Shown: positions 1-8,101 of the stretch, in pieces
Position numbering within the stretch: the first letter of the stretch is position 1
Layout of the letters: every line of letters begins with the position of its first letter
Source of the DNA: Bryobacterales bacterium
GTDB taxonomy: Bacteria; Acidobacteriota; Terriglobia; Bryobacterales; Bryobacteraceae
Length of the DNA stretch: 35,909 nucleotides
Reading direction: 5' to 3'
NCBI GenBank assembly: GCA_025463005.1
Contig: JAOAPR010000191.1
Location: 1 to 35,909 of the forward strand
Notes under the pieces: model-generated
What the model was told of the DNA's origin: nothing
Databases searched by the model: none
What the model saw: only the letters and a program-made list of their open reading frames with translations
Position numbers and translations under genes: made by a program

Positions 1-52
1 GCGTTTTCCGCGAAGCAAGGCTGATGCATTCGTTCTCCTAAATTTCGCGCTC

Positions 53-1000
53 CTACTTTCGCGCCAGCACGTCGTAGTTCTGGTTGATCATCACCCGCTT
101 CGGTTTCTGCGGCAATACTATGTCTAGATTGGAGTTGGTGGAATTTCCTTTCATCACCACCGTCCCCAGACGGGCAATTCGTCCGCCGTCGAGTTCCAGA
201 TAAATCGGAACGGCCATCCGGAACGTATCGCTCACTTCGCTTTGCGCGAGCGACGCCTTCAGCCGGACCTTGCCGTCCGCTTCAGGAATAAGCTGGTAGT
301 CGAACTTGTAGCGGGGAACATCAATTCCATACACCCACTCGTCGAAGAACCAGTCCATCTTGCCATTTCCGGCCAGGTTCATGTTGGGAATCATGTGCTT
401 CTCGACTACCGCCTGAAAGCTGGCCGTGGTCGCGTTCTTGTACAGATTTGTTTCGACGAAGTCGTGCATCATGCCAATGAAGTTTGCGTCGCCCGTTTTT
501 GAGTCCCACATCATGGATCGCAGCATGTGGAGGACATAGCCGCCTTTGGGATAAATCAGGCGCTGATACGCGCCCGCCGTGTGCTCCGTATCCAGCCTCA
601 CGCCCATGTGGATGGGTCCCGCGTCGTTCGCGCTCATCCCGTAATTGTTCTTTTCGAGAATGGTCTCGCGAGCATTGTCCAGGTACTTCAGATATTTGTC
701 CGGCTTCTGCTCGGTCATTTGCAGAAACAGGCCGGCCGAGAAATCCGCGAATCCCTCCGAGAGCCATTGGTCGCGATACGACGCCCAGCCCACCATGTGT
801 CCCCACCACTGGTGCGCCACTTCGTGCGGCGTGACCTCCTGTATGAAGTCCGTCACACCGTTGCTGATCCCGCCCAGCAGCTGGTAGCGTTGCGTCGCAT
901 CCAGGAACGCGCTGATCGGTAGATATACCAGACCAGGCCACGACTGGCCAAAGCTGAACTCCGGCTGCTCGGGTCCTTTCGCAGCAGGACCTGGCGACAA
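53..1000 (-). pseudogene. M1 family metallopeptidase, N-terminally truncated
   Basis: This is the C-terminal half of a zinc aminopeptidase-like M1 protein. The gluzincin signature is intact: HEVAHQWWGH gives H59, E60 and H63, with the third zinc ligand E82 in SEGFADF. The C-terminus looks complete. The several hundred residues that normally precede the zinc site, including an N-terminal domain and any signal peptide, are absent. The only start in frame is a TTG at 1000 with no convincing ribosome site. The reading frame is the same as the upstream DUF6152 gene and begins just after its TAG stop at 1013-1015, so the join looks like a deletion that fused the interior of the peptidase to the end of the operon. 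Activity is doubtful without a leader or substrate domain. An assembly chimera is the alternative. Confidence 0.8.
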
Positions 1001-1012
1001 GCCGGAATTTCG

Positions 1013-1435
1013 CTATTTAGCCGTCGTTCCGGGAGCGGCTCCGGGATCGCCCGCGGAGGAACCCACGAACAGCTTCTTTCCGTCGGCGAAGGTGATGACG
1101 CTGCCGTTGGCGCGGTTCGCTCCATCTTTAGCCTGGAAACCATCGACGAAAATTTCAGTGCCTTTGAGCAACGAGTTCTTCGTCCAGCCACGGCGCAGCA
1201 GCGCATTCGGCGCCGCCGCCTCCACCATCCATGCTGTGACCTTGCCATCGTCGCCCGTCACGTCAATGTGAATCCACGCGTGCGGGTTAACCCACTCCAT
1301 CTTCGTGACTGTACCTTTGAACTTAATCGGCTTGTCCGCATCAAATTCCGCGGCGAAGGCATGATGGGCCCATGCCGGCACTGCGGCTAACAGCGAAGCG
1401 CCGGCGGTAAGTACAACTACAAGTGTTTTTCTCAT
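1013..1435 (-). CDS. DUF6152 family exported protein (copy 1)
   Basis: A 140-residue exported protein of the DUF6152 type, function unknown. A signal peptide covers residues 1-23 and ends A-W-A, so the predicted mature protein starts with H24-H25. A second conserved element is WVNPHAWIHI (H52, H56), followed by a small predicted beta domain. The ATG at 1435 follows CAGGAG eight bases upstream. The gene is third in an apparent operon after the two motif-family genes (33-base gap to the preceding stop). A paralogue lies at 8968-9369 next to a dihaem cytochrome gene. The family assignment is fairly firm; the idea that the terminal histidines bind a metal is inference. Confidence 0.85.
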   Translation of the reverse strand: MRKTLVVVLTAGASLLAAVPAWAHHAFAAEFDADKPIKFKGTVTKMEWVNPHAWIHIDVTGDDGKVTAWMVEAAAPNALLRRGWTKNSLLKGTEIFVDGFQAKDGANRANGSVITFADGKKLFVGSSAGDPGAAPGTTAK

Positions 1436-1468
1436 GATTGGACTCCTGGATTAACTTGTGGCCTAAAC

Positions 1469-2521
1469 TTACTTCTCCACGGCCTTTGCCGCAGCCTTCT
1501 TCTCCTGAGCACGCGCGCCGCTGAGGGAATTAAACATGGCGTAGTTGCTCTCATGGCACGCGTATTCGAAATTCTGGTAGCCGGGTTCTTGCGTAAGCGG
1601 AAACCCGACTTTAAACGGTCCGGTATACGTTTTCGGATCGTCGATCGTTATTTCATACCGCATCTCGTTCGGACTCGTCCGCATAAAGCGCTCGGTCAAT
1701 CTCATAGCGTCGCTGGTAGGAGTGCCGCCCCCATTGCCTACGATTCCCGTCCGGCTGCCCAGGAAATTCGTCGTCTCGACCACTAGCGTGTTGCCTTCCC
1801 AGTGGCCGCGCGGGTCGCCCATGTAGGAGCGAATGTTGGGACTTGCATGAGGACGGCCGTCCAGGGGGATCACGCGGGCTTCATGGACCATTTCCTGGAG
1901 AATCGTCACGACGCCTTTCCCCTGCACAATCTGTTGCCCATTCCCGTAGATGACCGGAAAGATGGAGCCCGGAACTCCACGGGTGATGCATCGGATGTAA
2001 TAGCTGAAATCTTCCCACGAATCTGCTTTGGGGTTGTTGTTGCCGGCTCCTTCCGGGACCGGCCTGGCTTTGGCCTCGGGAAGCATATCGGGTACCCTGC
2101 CATTGGGCGGATCGATGACCAGCGAGGTCTGCTTGCAGGGCCGTCGCGCTCGCTCGCCCCAGTGGCTCGGAGGGCCTGTGCCTACGCGCTGATCGGGCGC
2201 CACTGTTTCTGCCAGATCGTTTTGCAGTTGCCGCTCCAGATTCGCCTGGCGCTGCGCGAGTTCTTGCTCAGTGTAGTACAGCCGGTCGCCGAGATTGGTC
2301 GGCCGCTGAAGAGGAGTGCCGATGCAGTCATCACTGGTCCATGTTCCCTGTAAATCCGGATCGCCCCATGGTGTCTTGGACTGTGTCCAATTTGTGGCCG
2401 CGGGCGCCCTTTTGGCCGCGGGCGCAGCTTTGGTTTGCCCCAGTCCCGGCTCGGGGGTCAGCGCGAAGATGGCAGCCACGACCGTGAGCGTAGCGCCCGA
2501 GACAAGAAATCGGTATCTCAT
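1469..2521 (-). CDS. Exported hypothetical protein, GHWEGNTL-motif family (copy B)
   Basis: A 350-residue exported protein with no function I can name. A hydrophobic signal segment covers about residues 1-29. Landmarks are DPDLQGTW (54-61), LVIDPPNGR (134-142), EARVIPLDGRPH (214-225) and GHWEGNTL (239-246) leading into ETTNF. These blocks recur in the same order in the protein at 22114-23100 and in part in the one at 2546-3358, so the three are paralogues. The start at 2521 is preferred over an ATG at 2545 because AAGGAGAG lies about six bases before it. The preceding gene stops at 2546, 24 bases upstream, so the two are probably co-transcribed. No cofactor motif is obvious; the aspartate-rich and tryptophan-rich blocks suggest a beta-rich binding or catalytic fold, which is inference. 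Confidence 0.8.
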   Translation of the reverse strand: MRYRFLVSGATLTVVAAIFALTPEPGLGQTKAAPAAKRAPAATNWTQSKTPWGDPDLQGTWTSDDCIGTPLQRPTNLGDRLYYTEQELAQRQANLERQLQNDLAETVAPDQRVGTGPPSHWGERARRPCKQTSLVIDPPNGRVPDMLPEAKARPVPEGAGNNNPKADSWEDFSYYIRCITRGVPGSIFPVIYGNGQQIVQGKGVVTILQEMVHEARVIPLDGRPHASPNIRSYMGDPRGHWEGNTLVVETTNFLGSRTGIVGNGGGTPTSDAMRLTERFMRTSPNEMRYEITIDDPKTYTGPFKVGFPLTQEPGYQNFEYACHESNYAMFNSLSGARAQEKKAAAKAVEK

Positions 2522-2545
2522 ACGACTCTCCTTCCCAGCCAGCAT

Positions 2546-3358
2546 CTATTTCTTCTTCAGATCTCCGTAGATCAGTTCTTCCGCGAATTCAACACATTTG
2601 AACTCGTTGAGCTGCGCGTTCTTTTCTTTACGCCGGTACAAAACCGTGCTGATGCTCCAGGGCCGCGTGTATATCGTTTTGTCCTCGATAGTCGCTTCGT
2701 AGTTGATGTGATCGGCCCCGGCGAGCGTGAAGCGTTCCACAACATGGGTATTTTCGGTCTGGAAATTCCCCGATCGATCGAACCAGCTATTGCCGTTCAA
2801 ACTGCTGACGTCGATCACCAGCGTGTCGCCTTCCCAGTGGCCATTAGACGTTCCCATCCACGTGTCTACCGAGCCCTCTTTAAACTTGCCCATGTTGACC
2901 ACGCGGTTGGAAGTCGCGTACTCATAGGCGAACGCAATGTCGCGCTGCGACTGAGTGATCTGGAACGGGAAAGGCATGTAGTTCGCGCGCGGAATCCCAG
3001 GCATGTAGCACTTGATCTCAGGGTCCAGCTTCATTCGGTTCTTGAGGTTCTCTTTCTGCTGAGCCGCGGCCGCCGCTAGATAGGGAATCTCGCCGCCTTC
3101 GACAATCCCCTGCCCTGCTGGCACGGCCCCGGTGGCGCCAAGCTGAAAGAAGGCTCCAGCGTGCGCGCTGTGATCTCGAATATCCCAATAGGCTGTACCC
3201 GAAGCCTGCCATAGACCTGTGAAGTTCGGTTTGCCATCCGGCATGCGCGGGATCTGCGAAGTCGATCTGGCCGGAGTTTGGCCGTTGCTGTGCGACGCCG
3301 TGAAAAGCACAACGCACACCGCGAACAGCAGAATCCGAGCCCGACGCCGATCAGACAT
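2546..3358 (-). CDS. Exported hypothetical protein, GHWEGDTL-motif family (copy A)
   Basis: A 270-residue exported protein, first gene of the minus-strand operon. The signal segment is residues 1-26, ending near S-N-G-Q. The family landmarks are PDGKPNFTGLW (40-50) and GHWEGDTLVID (173-183). It is shorter than its paralogues at 1469-2521 and 22114-23100 and lacks their LVIDPPNGR block, so it is a divergent branch. The ATG at 3358 is preceded by TAGGAGAC with good spacing. It is followed after 24 bases by the second family member, then by DUF6152. I do not know the function; co-transcription with DUF6152 suggests a shared envelope process. Confidence 0.8.
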   Translation of the reverse strand: MSDRRRARILLFAVCVVLFTASHSNGQTPARSTSQIPRMPDGKPNFTGLWQASGTAYWDIRDHSAHAGAFFQLGATGAVPAGQGIVEGGEIPYLAAAAAQQKENLKNRMKLDPEIKCYMPGIPRANYMPFPFQITQSQRDIAFAYEYATSNRVVNMGKFKEGSVDTWMGTSNGHWEGDTLVIDVSSLNGNSWFDRSGNFQTENTHVVERFTLAGADHINYEATIEDKTIYTRPWSISTVLYRRKEKNAQLNEFKCVEFAEELIYGDLKKK

Positions 3359-3729
3359 AACCCTGGGTCTCCTAAGTCCGCCATTCTACTCTTCAGTAAC
3401 TCAGCGCACAACGGAGCCCGGTGGGGCATGAACCCGTCCTTGTGAGTCGGGTCTCCACTGTTTCGCGGAAAAGACTCTTAAGCCCCACTTTGAGGCGACA
3501 TTAGGCTGTGCAAAAACCTGTGGAAGTCGGTGGAAATCAAAAAGATGAGAATTATCTTTCGTATAGTCATATTGACCGGCCAGTAGTCGACACGTACAAT
3601 CCGAAGCAAGGATAGACGAGCTTCTTCCTCCGAGAGCTTGCCATCCTGGAGCCGGGGAATTGCACACGGCGGTCCCTTCGAGGCCGCCGACCCCGGATTG
3701 CTCCTTGTTGAGTTCGCGAGCCGGTACGA
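3359..3729. other. Intergenic region, no gene recognised
   Basis: This 371-base gap separates the start of the minus-strand motif-family operon from the 3' end of the hydrolase gene. It must hold the operon promoter, but I see no clear -35/-10 pair. Short open frames cross it on both strands, yet none has a ribosome site or a recognisable product. A minus-strand frame around 3560-3650 reads as a plausible acidic peptide and might be a remnant, which I cannot support further. Confidence 0.5.
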
Positions 3730-5037
3730 TCAGGGCTTCGCGTAGTCGCGCAGGAACTGAACCAGCAGCGCGCTCACCTGTTCCGGCTGCTCCTGCTGCA
3801 CCCAATGTCCGGCGCCATCGAGCAAATGGAATCCGACCATCTGAGTGCAGGCGCTAATGCGCATCTTGTCGACCGCGCCGGGCGTTTGATAGACGTTCCA
3901 ATCGCTGTTCCCCGCGATGTATTGAGAGGGCACGTCTATGGTGCGGCCCGAAAAGGTGAGCATCTCGGCAATACTTTTGGGATCCGAGCCCCGCCGCACA
4001 CGATAGCCCTGAAGCGCGCCAGTGAAACCAGTCCTGCCCCATTCGGTCGCGTACACATCGACCTCGGCTTCCGTCAGCCATTTGCAATTCGCGATGTAAT
4101 CCGCCGGCGGCATGAACGGCGCAACGGTCGCTGCCATGCCCTTTCCCTTCTCCATCACGTAGTAAGTCGGGATTTGCGCCATCTCGTCAGCGGTGCGCGC
4201 CTTCAGTGCATGGGGATGGTTCCCTTTGTAGTCGGCGCTCTTGCAATAGTAATAGGCGCGAAAGAAGGCATGCAGGCCTTGCGGCGGATGCAGCATGTCC
4301 TCGTTTGCGCCGCGGGTGCGCTGATAGTTCTGGTAGTATTTCCGCGGTGGATTGAGCTTCGCGAGCTCGGCATCAAGCTCATCGTCCGTGACTGCCGGGC
4401 GCGGCAAGGACGCGCCGTTCGCTGTGTCGAAGGGAAGCGAGGGTGCGCCCTCAAATGGCGAGCTCATGATCGTGATCGAACGGAAAATATCGGGACGGAT
4501 GAGCGCGGACCACGAGGCGACGGGCGCGCCGGCATCGTGTCCGACCACCATTGCCACCGAGCGGTGGCCAAGCGCGTAGACGAGCCCGATGGCGTCTCGT
4601 GTCATGTTGAGAATGCGAAACGGATCGGGATCGGTATCGTAGGAATCGTCCCAGCCGGTGGTGCGACCGTAGCCGCGCTGATCGGGGGCAATCACGTGAT
4701 AGCCGGCGGCCGCCAGAGACGTCATCACCTTGCGCCAGCTATAGGCGAGCTCGGGGAAGCCATGCAGGAGCAAGACTGCCGGCCGGCCCGCCGTTTCGTA
4801 ACCTGCCTCCAAAATATGCACAGTCATGCCGTTCACGTTTGCGATCTGGCGCGAGCGGATACCGGCAGGGATCGTGCCGTTACCGTAAGGCGGAAGCTTC
4901 GAAAAATCGGTGTTCACGATGGCGCCACTGGCCGGCGTGCTTTGCATGATCGCCAATCTACCAAATCCCGCGGCCGTCGCCACGAAAGCGCGGCGCGAAA
5001 AGCCGGTGATCGTCTCAACTCTTGCCTGTTCGGCCAT
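3730..5037 (-). CDS. Tat-exported alpha/beta hydrolase, epoxide-hydrolase-like
   Basis: A 435-residue alpha/beta hydrolase. Residues 12-30 contain S-R-R-A-F-V-A followed by an apolar stretch, a twin-arginine export signal. The catalytic core has the oxyanion motif HGFPE (92-96), the nucleophile elbow GHDAGA with D168, and the late histidine GAGHW with H411. An aspartate nucleophile with HGFPE is typical of epoxide hydrolases and haloalkane dehalogenases; a cap region lies between about 190 and 330. The ATG at 5037 follows GGGAG seven bases upstream, and a strong promoter sits just before it. It is divergent from an exported MBL hydrolase. Substrate unknown; epoxide hydrolysis is the best guess from family knowledge. 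Confidence 0.85.
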   Translation of the reverse strand: MAEQARVETITGFSRRAFVATAAGFGRLAIMQSTPASGAIVNTDFSKLPPYGNGTIPAGIRSRQIANVNGMTVHILEAGYETAGRPAVLLLHGFPELAYSWRKVMTSLAAAGYHVIAPDQRGYGRTTGWDDSYDTDPDPFRILNMTRDAIGLVYALGHRSVAMVVGHDAGAPVASWSALIRPDIFRSITIMSSPFEGAPSLPFDTANGASLPRPAVTDDELDAELAKLNPPRKYYQNYQRTRGANEDMLHPPQGLHAFFRAYYYCKSADYKGNHPHALKARTADEMAQIPTYYVMEKGKGMAATVAPFMPPADYIANCKWLTEAEVDVYATEWGRTGFTGALQGYRVRRGSDPKSIAEMLTFSGRTIDVPSQYIAGNSDWNVYQTPGAVDKMRISACTQMVGFHLLDGAGHWVQQEQPEQVSALLVQFLRDYAKP

Positions 5038-5068
5038 GACACGCTCCCAGGTTCAAGGATGTGCCGTC

Positions 5069-5097
5069 ATAATCGCTAAGAGTGCAGTCTGTGTCAA
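5069..5097 (-). promoter_or_regulatory. Sigma70-like promoter of the hydrolase gene
   Basis: Read on the minus strand, TTGACA (5097-5092) and GATTAT (5074-5069) are separated by 17 bases. The pair lies about 30 bases before the ATG at 5037. The -35 matches consensus fully and the -10 matches TATAAT in most positions. Confidence 0.6.
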
Positions 5098-5244
5098 GGG
5101 CTGAGCGGATACGTCGCCGCCCTTTTGTGTCTCTCCCAAGTCTTGCAGCAGGTGAGACAATCGGTGGAGACTGCTCGCGCCGTTGCCTGAAACCTGGATC
5201 CATCAGGCATAGGGGCGGACACAGACTGAAGAGGAGCAATACCG

Positions 5245-6213
5245 ATGAGACTAGCAAGGCAATCTTCCCTCGTCGTGGCAGTCGCCGTTTCCCTAAGTGC
5301 CTTGGCACAGGGTCAAGGAATCGACTACGCCAAGATCGAAATCCTGACAGAGAAAATCGCCCCGAACCTCTACATACTCACCGGTTCGGCTGGAGCCGAT
5401 CCAGGCCATCAGGACGCGGCCGGTGGCAGGATCGGTGTACTCGCAGGCCCGGATGGCATCTTCATGGTCGACGCTCAGTACGCACAAATTACGGACAAGG
5501 TCGTGGCGGCGATCAGGAAAATCAGCTCCGAGCCTATTCGTTTTCTAGTCAACACGCACGTGCATCCCGACCACACGGCCGGCAATGCGAACTTCGTCAA
5601 AATGGGAGCGTTGCTGTTTGCGCGGGAAGAGCTGCGCGAGGAAATGTTGCGTCCACCCGCGCCGTCCGCCGCCGGCAGCCCGCCGCCCGCGAGGGATCCG
5701 GCCCGACTTCCCGTGGTGACCTACGGTATGGGCGATCCGGTGAAACTTCGAATGAACGGCGAAATCGTCGACCTGATTCCGGTTCGGGCAGCCCACACCG
5801 GCGGCGATACGATGATCAGATTTGAGAATGCGGATGTGATCATGATCGGCGATTTCTATCGGAATTACGGGTATCCTTTCATTGACACCAATAATGGCGG
5901 CACCTTGAAGGGTGCCTTGGAAGCGCTCGACGCCACCATGAAACTTGCCGGTCCGAACACGAGGCTGATCCCCGGCCACGGCACCATCATCAATCGAACC
6001 GACATCGTTCCCTACCGCGACATGATCCTCGGCGTCCAGGCTAGGGTGCAGCAGATGATCCGCGAGGGCAAGAGCGAGCAGGAAGTTCTGGCCGCGAAAG
6101 TGACGGCTCCCTATGACGCGAAGGTTCCAGGTGGACTGTTGCCTGCCGGCGCGGGGACGAGCGCCGACCGCTTCGTCAGTATGGTGTATTCGCAACTGAA
6201 GAGCGGAAAGTAA
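5245..6213 (+). CDS. Exported metallo-beta-lactamase-fold hydrolase
   Basis: A 322-residue MBL-fold metalloenzyme. The first 24 residues form a signal peptide ending near A-Q-G-Q. Zinc ligands are visible: HVHPDH (105-110), H184 in AAHTGGD, D203 in IGDF and H245 in PGHG. Order and spacing match a complete dinuclear MBL site. The ATG at 5245 is preceded by GAGGAG. A proline- and alanine-rich insertion (about 138-152) sits between the first and second metal motifs. The gene is divergent from the Tat-exported hydrolase. Related exported MBL proteins include lactonases and beta-lactamase-like enzymes; the substrate here cannot be read from sequence. Confidence 0.87.
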   Translation: MRLARQSSLVVAVAVSLSALAQGQGIDYAKIEILTEKIAPNLYILTGSAGADPGHQDAAGGRIGVLAGPDGIFMVDAQYAQITDKVVAAIRKISSEPIRFLVNTHVHPDHTAGNANFVKMGALLFAREELREEMLRPPAPSAAGSPPPARDPARLPVVTYGMGDPVKLRMNGEIVDLIPVRAAHTGGDTMIRFENADVIMIGDFYRNYGYPFIDTNNGGTLKGALEALDATMKLAGPNTRLIPGHGTIINRTDIVPYRDMILGVQARVQQMIREGKSEQEVLAAKVTAPYDAKVPGGLLPAGAGTSADRFVSMVYSQLKSGK

Positions 6214-6277
6214 GGAGCGGCCTCGGCTGGACTTGATGCCAGTCGTCCGCGGCCGAACGGCATTTGGGAGGGCATAC

Positions 6278-6521
6278 ATGAATCGAGAACGCGCGTTGAA
6301 GTTGGTGCTGGCGTTGGTGGGATTGCTTTTTTCGCCTGATCGCTTTCACAGCATGGTCCAGCTTTGTTCACGCAGCCCTTATGGGACTGCAGGCATTTCG
6401 TAATATGATTTCACGTGGAGAACTGATAGGTGTGGCTCTTCTCGTGATCATCGGCATCGCCTTGATCGCGCTTGCGCCAGCAAAGCAACCTGCGGCGCGG
6501 ACAGCGGCGGCTGCTCTGTAA
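6278..6521 (+). pseudogene. DUF6632-like small membrane protein, internally deleted
   Basis: Two frames together resemble one small membrane protein. From the ATG at 6278 the frame reads M-N-R-E-R-A-L-K-L-V-L-A-L-V-G-L-L-F, the usual start of this family, then goes out of frame near 6335. From 6336, one frame over, coding resumes with L-I-A-F-T-A-W-S-S-F and continues through a second hydrophobic helix to a TAA at 6519-6521. The middle part of the protein, roughly 40-50 residues containing further membrane segments, is missing. A deletion that changed frame explains this best. The family name is from memory and moderately certain. A GGGAGG-like ribosome site precedes the ATG. Confidence 0.65.
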
Positions 6522-6782
6522 CCTCCCCGCTGGGAGCCTCCCGTTCCACTCGCCAACAGAGAAACGACGCGCACTTTACACGATCTGTCGAGCCGGTTGT
6601 AAAAAACGGTCTAGAGAGGTGTAGCCACCGAACATCGCAAGCGTCTTCTGTCGCTATTGTAGAGCTTCGCGCCAGACACCCATTCGGCCGGTCGCCACTA
6701 GCGCACGCCCTCGCTCGATGGTGTTTCCCGCGCCGCGGATATAGAATAAATGCGGGTTTCGGGACACTCGAAGGAGGTCGCG

Positions 6783-7391
6783 ATGATTAGGATGTCGAGG
6801 ATTTCCAGCAATTACACGCTGCTCGCCGGGTCGGTTCTTGGTTTCATCCAGTTCGCCGCACTTGGCGCGGACACTGGACCCAAGGAAGCGACATTTTCCA
6901 AAGACATCGCGCCGATTCTGCAGCGATCCTGCCAAAACTGCCATCGCCCCGGATCGATTGCGCCCATGCCGCTGCTTACATATAAGGATGCGCGGCCCTG
7001 GGCCCGGTCCATCAAAGAAAAAGTAGTGACGCGGGTGATGCCGCCCTGGCACATCGACCGCAACATCGGAGTCAGCAAGTTCAAAGACGATCCGTCGTTG
7101 TCCGAGACGGAGATCGCCACGATTGTCAGTTGGGTGGATCATGGCGCGCCCGAAGGCAACGCCGCTGAGATGCCTCCGCCCCGCCAGTTCACGGATCTGG
7201 ACCAGTGGCACATCGGCAAGCCCGATATCGTTATCTCCATGCCCAAAGCGTATGTGCTGAAGGCCAAGGGCGGCGACGAATACTATGACGTCGAGGTCGA
7301 TCCGGGGTTCACCGAAGACGTGTACGTCCAGGCTTTGGAGACCAAACCCGATAGCGTTTCAAAGTGGTGCATCACTGCACGACCAATCTGA
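6783..7391 (+). pseudogene. Cytochrome c/copper monooxygenase-like protein, N-terminal part (frameshifted)
   Basis: N-terminal portion of an exported two-domain protein. A signal peptide (about 1-29) is followed by a c-type haem site CQNCH at residues 50-54 and a possible axial methionine in VMPPWH. The frame loses sense after P-D-S-V near 7358 and stops at 7391. The missing half lies in the next frame from 7361. Restoring one T in the GTTTC at 7356-7360 would join the two parts as D-S-V-F-K-V-V-H-H. The ATG at 6783 is chosen because AAGGAGG lies seven bases before it; an upstream start at 6750 lacks a ribosome site. A sequencing or assembly error is as likely as a real mutation. Confidence 0.75.
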
Positions 7392-8101
7392 TCGAGGATC
7401 CGGAAGACGACCCGGTGGGGCTGTTCTTGAACGAATACGCGGTTGGCAAGAACGCCGATATTTTCCCGAGCAATTCCGGCCGCCTGGTCAAAGCCGGATC
7501 GAAGATCCATTTCAATATCCACCTGCATCCCGACGGACAAGAGACACCAGTGAAGATGTCGCTCGGTCTCAAGCTTTATCCGAAGAATTTTGAACCGAAG
7601 TATGTGGCGTTCACGCAGCACATGGGCGACGTGGCCGAACTGGATCTGCCCGCCGGCCAGATCACGCGCAACGATGGTTACTTCCGCTTGCCGCGGCCGG
7701 CCGTGATTTCGGCCTATCAACCGCATTTCCACGTTCGCGGCAAGGCGCAATGCATGGAGGCGATCTATCCGGACGTGCGCGCCGACTCCGCGCGTCCCGG
7801 CCCTGCCCGAACCGAAACGCTTAGTTGCGTGAGCGATTATCAGTTTGGGTGGAGCATCACTTATAACTACGCAGAGGATGTATCGCCGCTGCTGCCGGCC
7901 GGCACCATCATTCACGTCACCACCTGGCACGACAATACGGATAACAACAAGTTCAATCCGAATCCCAAGAACTGGGTAGGCAGCGGGCAACGCACCATCG
8001 ACGAGATGAGCTTTGCCTGGGTGAGCCTGTTCTATCTCGACGAAGCCGATTACCAGCAACGCTTGGCCGCCCGTAAGAAAGTGGCTAAGACAGGCGAGTA
8101 A
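7364..8101 (+). pseudogene. Cytochrome c/copper monooxygenase-like protein, C-terminal part (frameshifted)
   Basis: C-terminal continuation of the preceding gene in another frame. It begins with VVHH and holds further paired histidines, HLH (53-55) and HFH (121-123) in Q-P-H-F-H-V-R-G-K, then a W-H-D-N-T-D-N-N block. These histidine pairs and their order resemble the copper type II ascorbate-dependent monooxygenase fold (PHM/DBM) that follows a cytochrome c domain in many acidobacterial proteins. If the frame were restored the protein would be about 439 residues. The GTG at 7364 has no convincing ribosome site, so independent translation is unlikely. Its stop overlaps the next gene start as TAATG. 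Confidence 0.75.

Noticed and set aside
1553-2353. Long plus-strand open frames opposite the motif-family gene
   Set aside because: They are antisense to genes with signal peptides, ribosome sites and paralogues; G+C-rich DNA often leaves the opposite strand open.
3401-3805. Minus-strand frame extending from the hydrolase 3' end into the intergenic gap
   Set aside because: It overlaps the hydrolase C-terminus out of frame and has no start signal or recognisable product.
3805-5079. A 424-codon plus-strand frame opposite the epoxide-hydrolase-like gene
   Set aside because: The minus strand carries the catalytic motifs, Tat signal and promoter; the antisense product has no recognisable domain.
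6214-6277. Weak inverted repeat after the MBL hydrolase stop
   Set aside because: The pairing is short and interrupted and no T tract follows, so a terminator call is not supported.
5545-6279. Minus-strand frame opposite the exported MBL hydrolase
   Set aside because: The plus strand holds the full set of metal ligands and a signal peptide.
7356-7364. Programmed -1 frameshift in the cytochrome/monooxygenase gene
   Set aside because: The bases do not form an X-XXY-YYZ heptamer in the zero frame and no strong downstream hairpin was seen; simple loss of one T explains it better.
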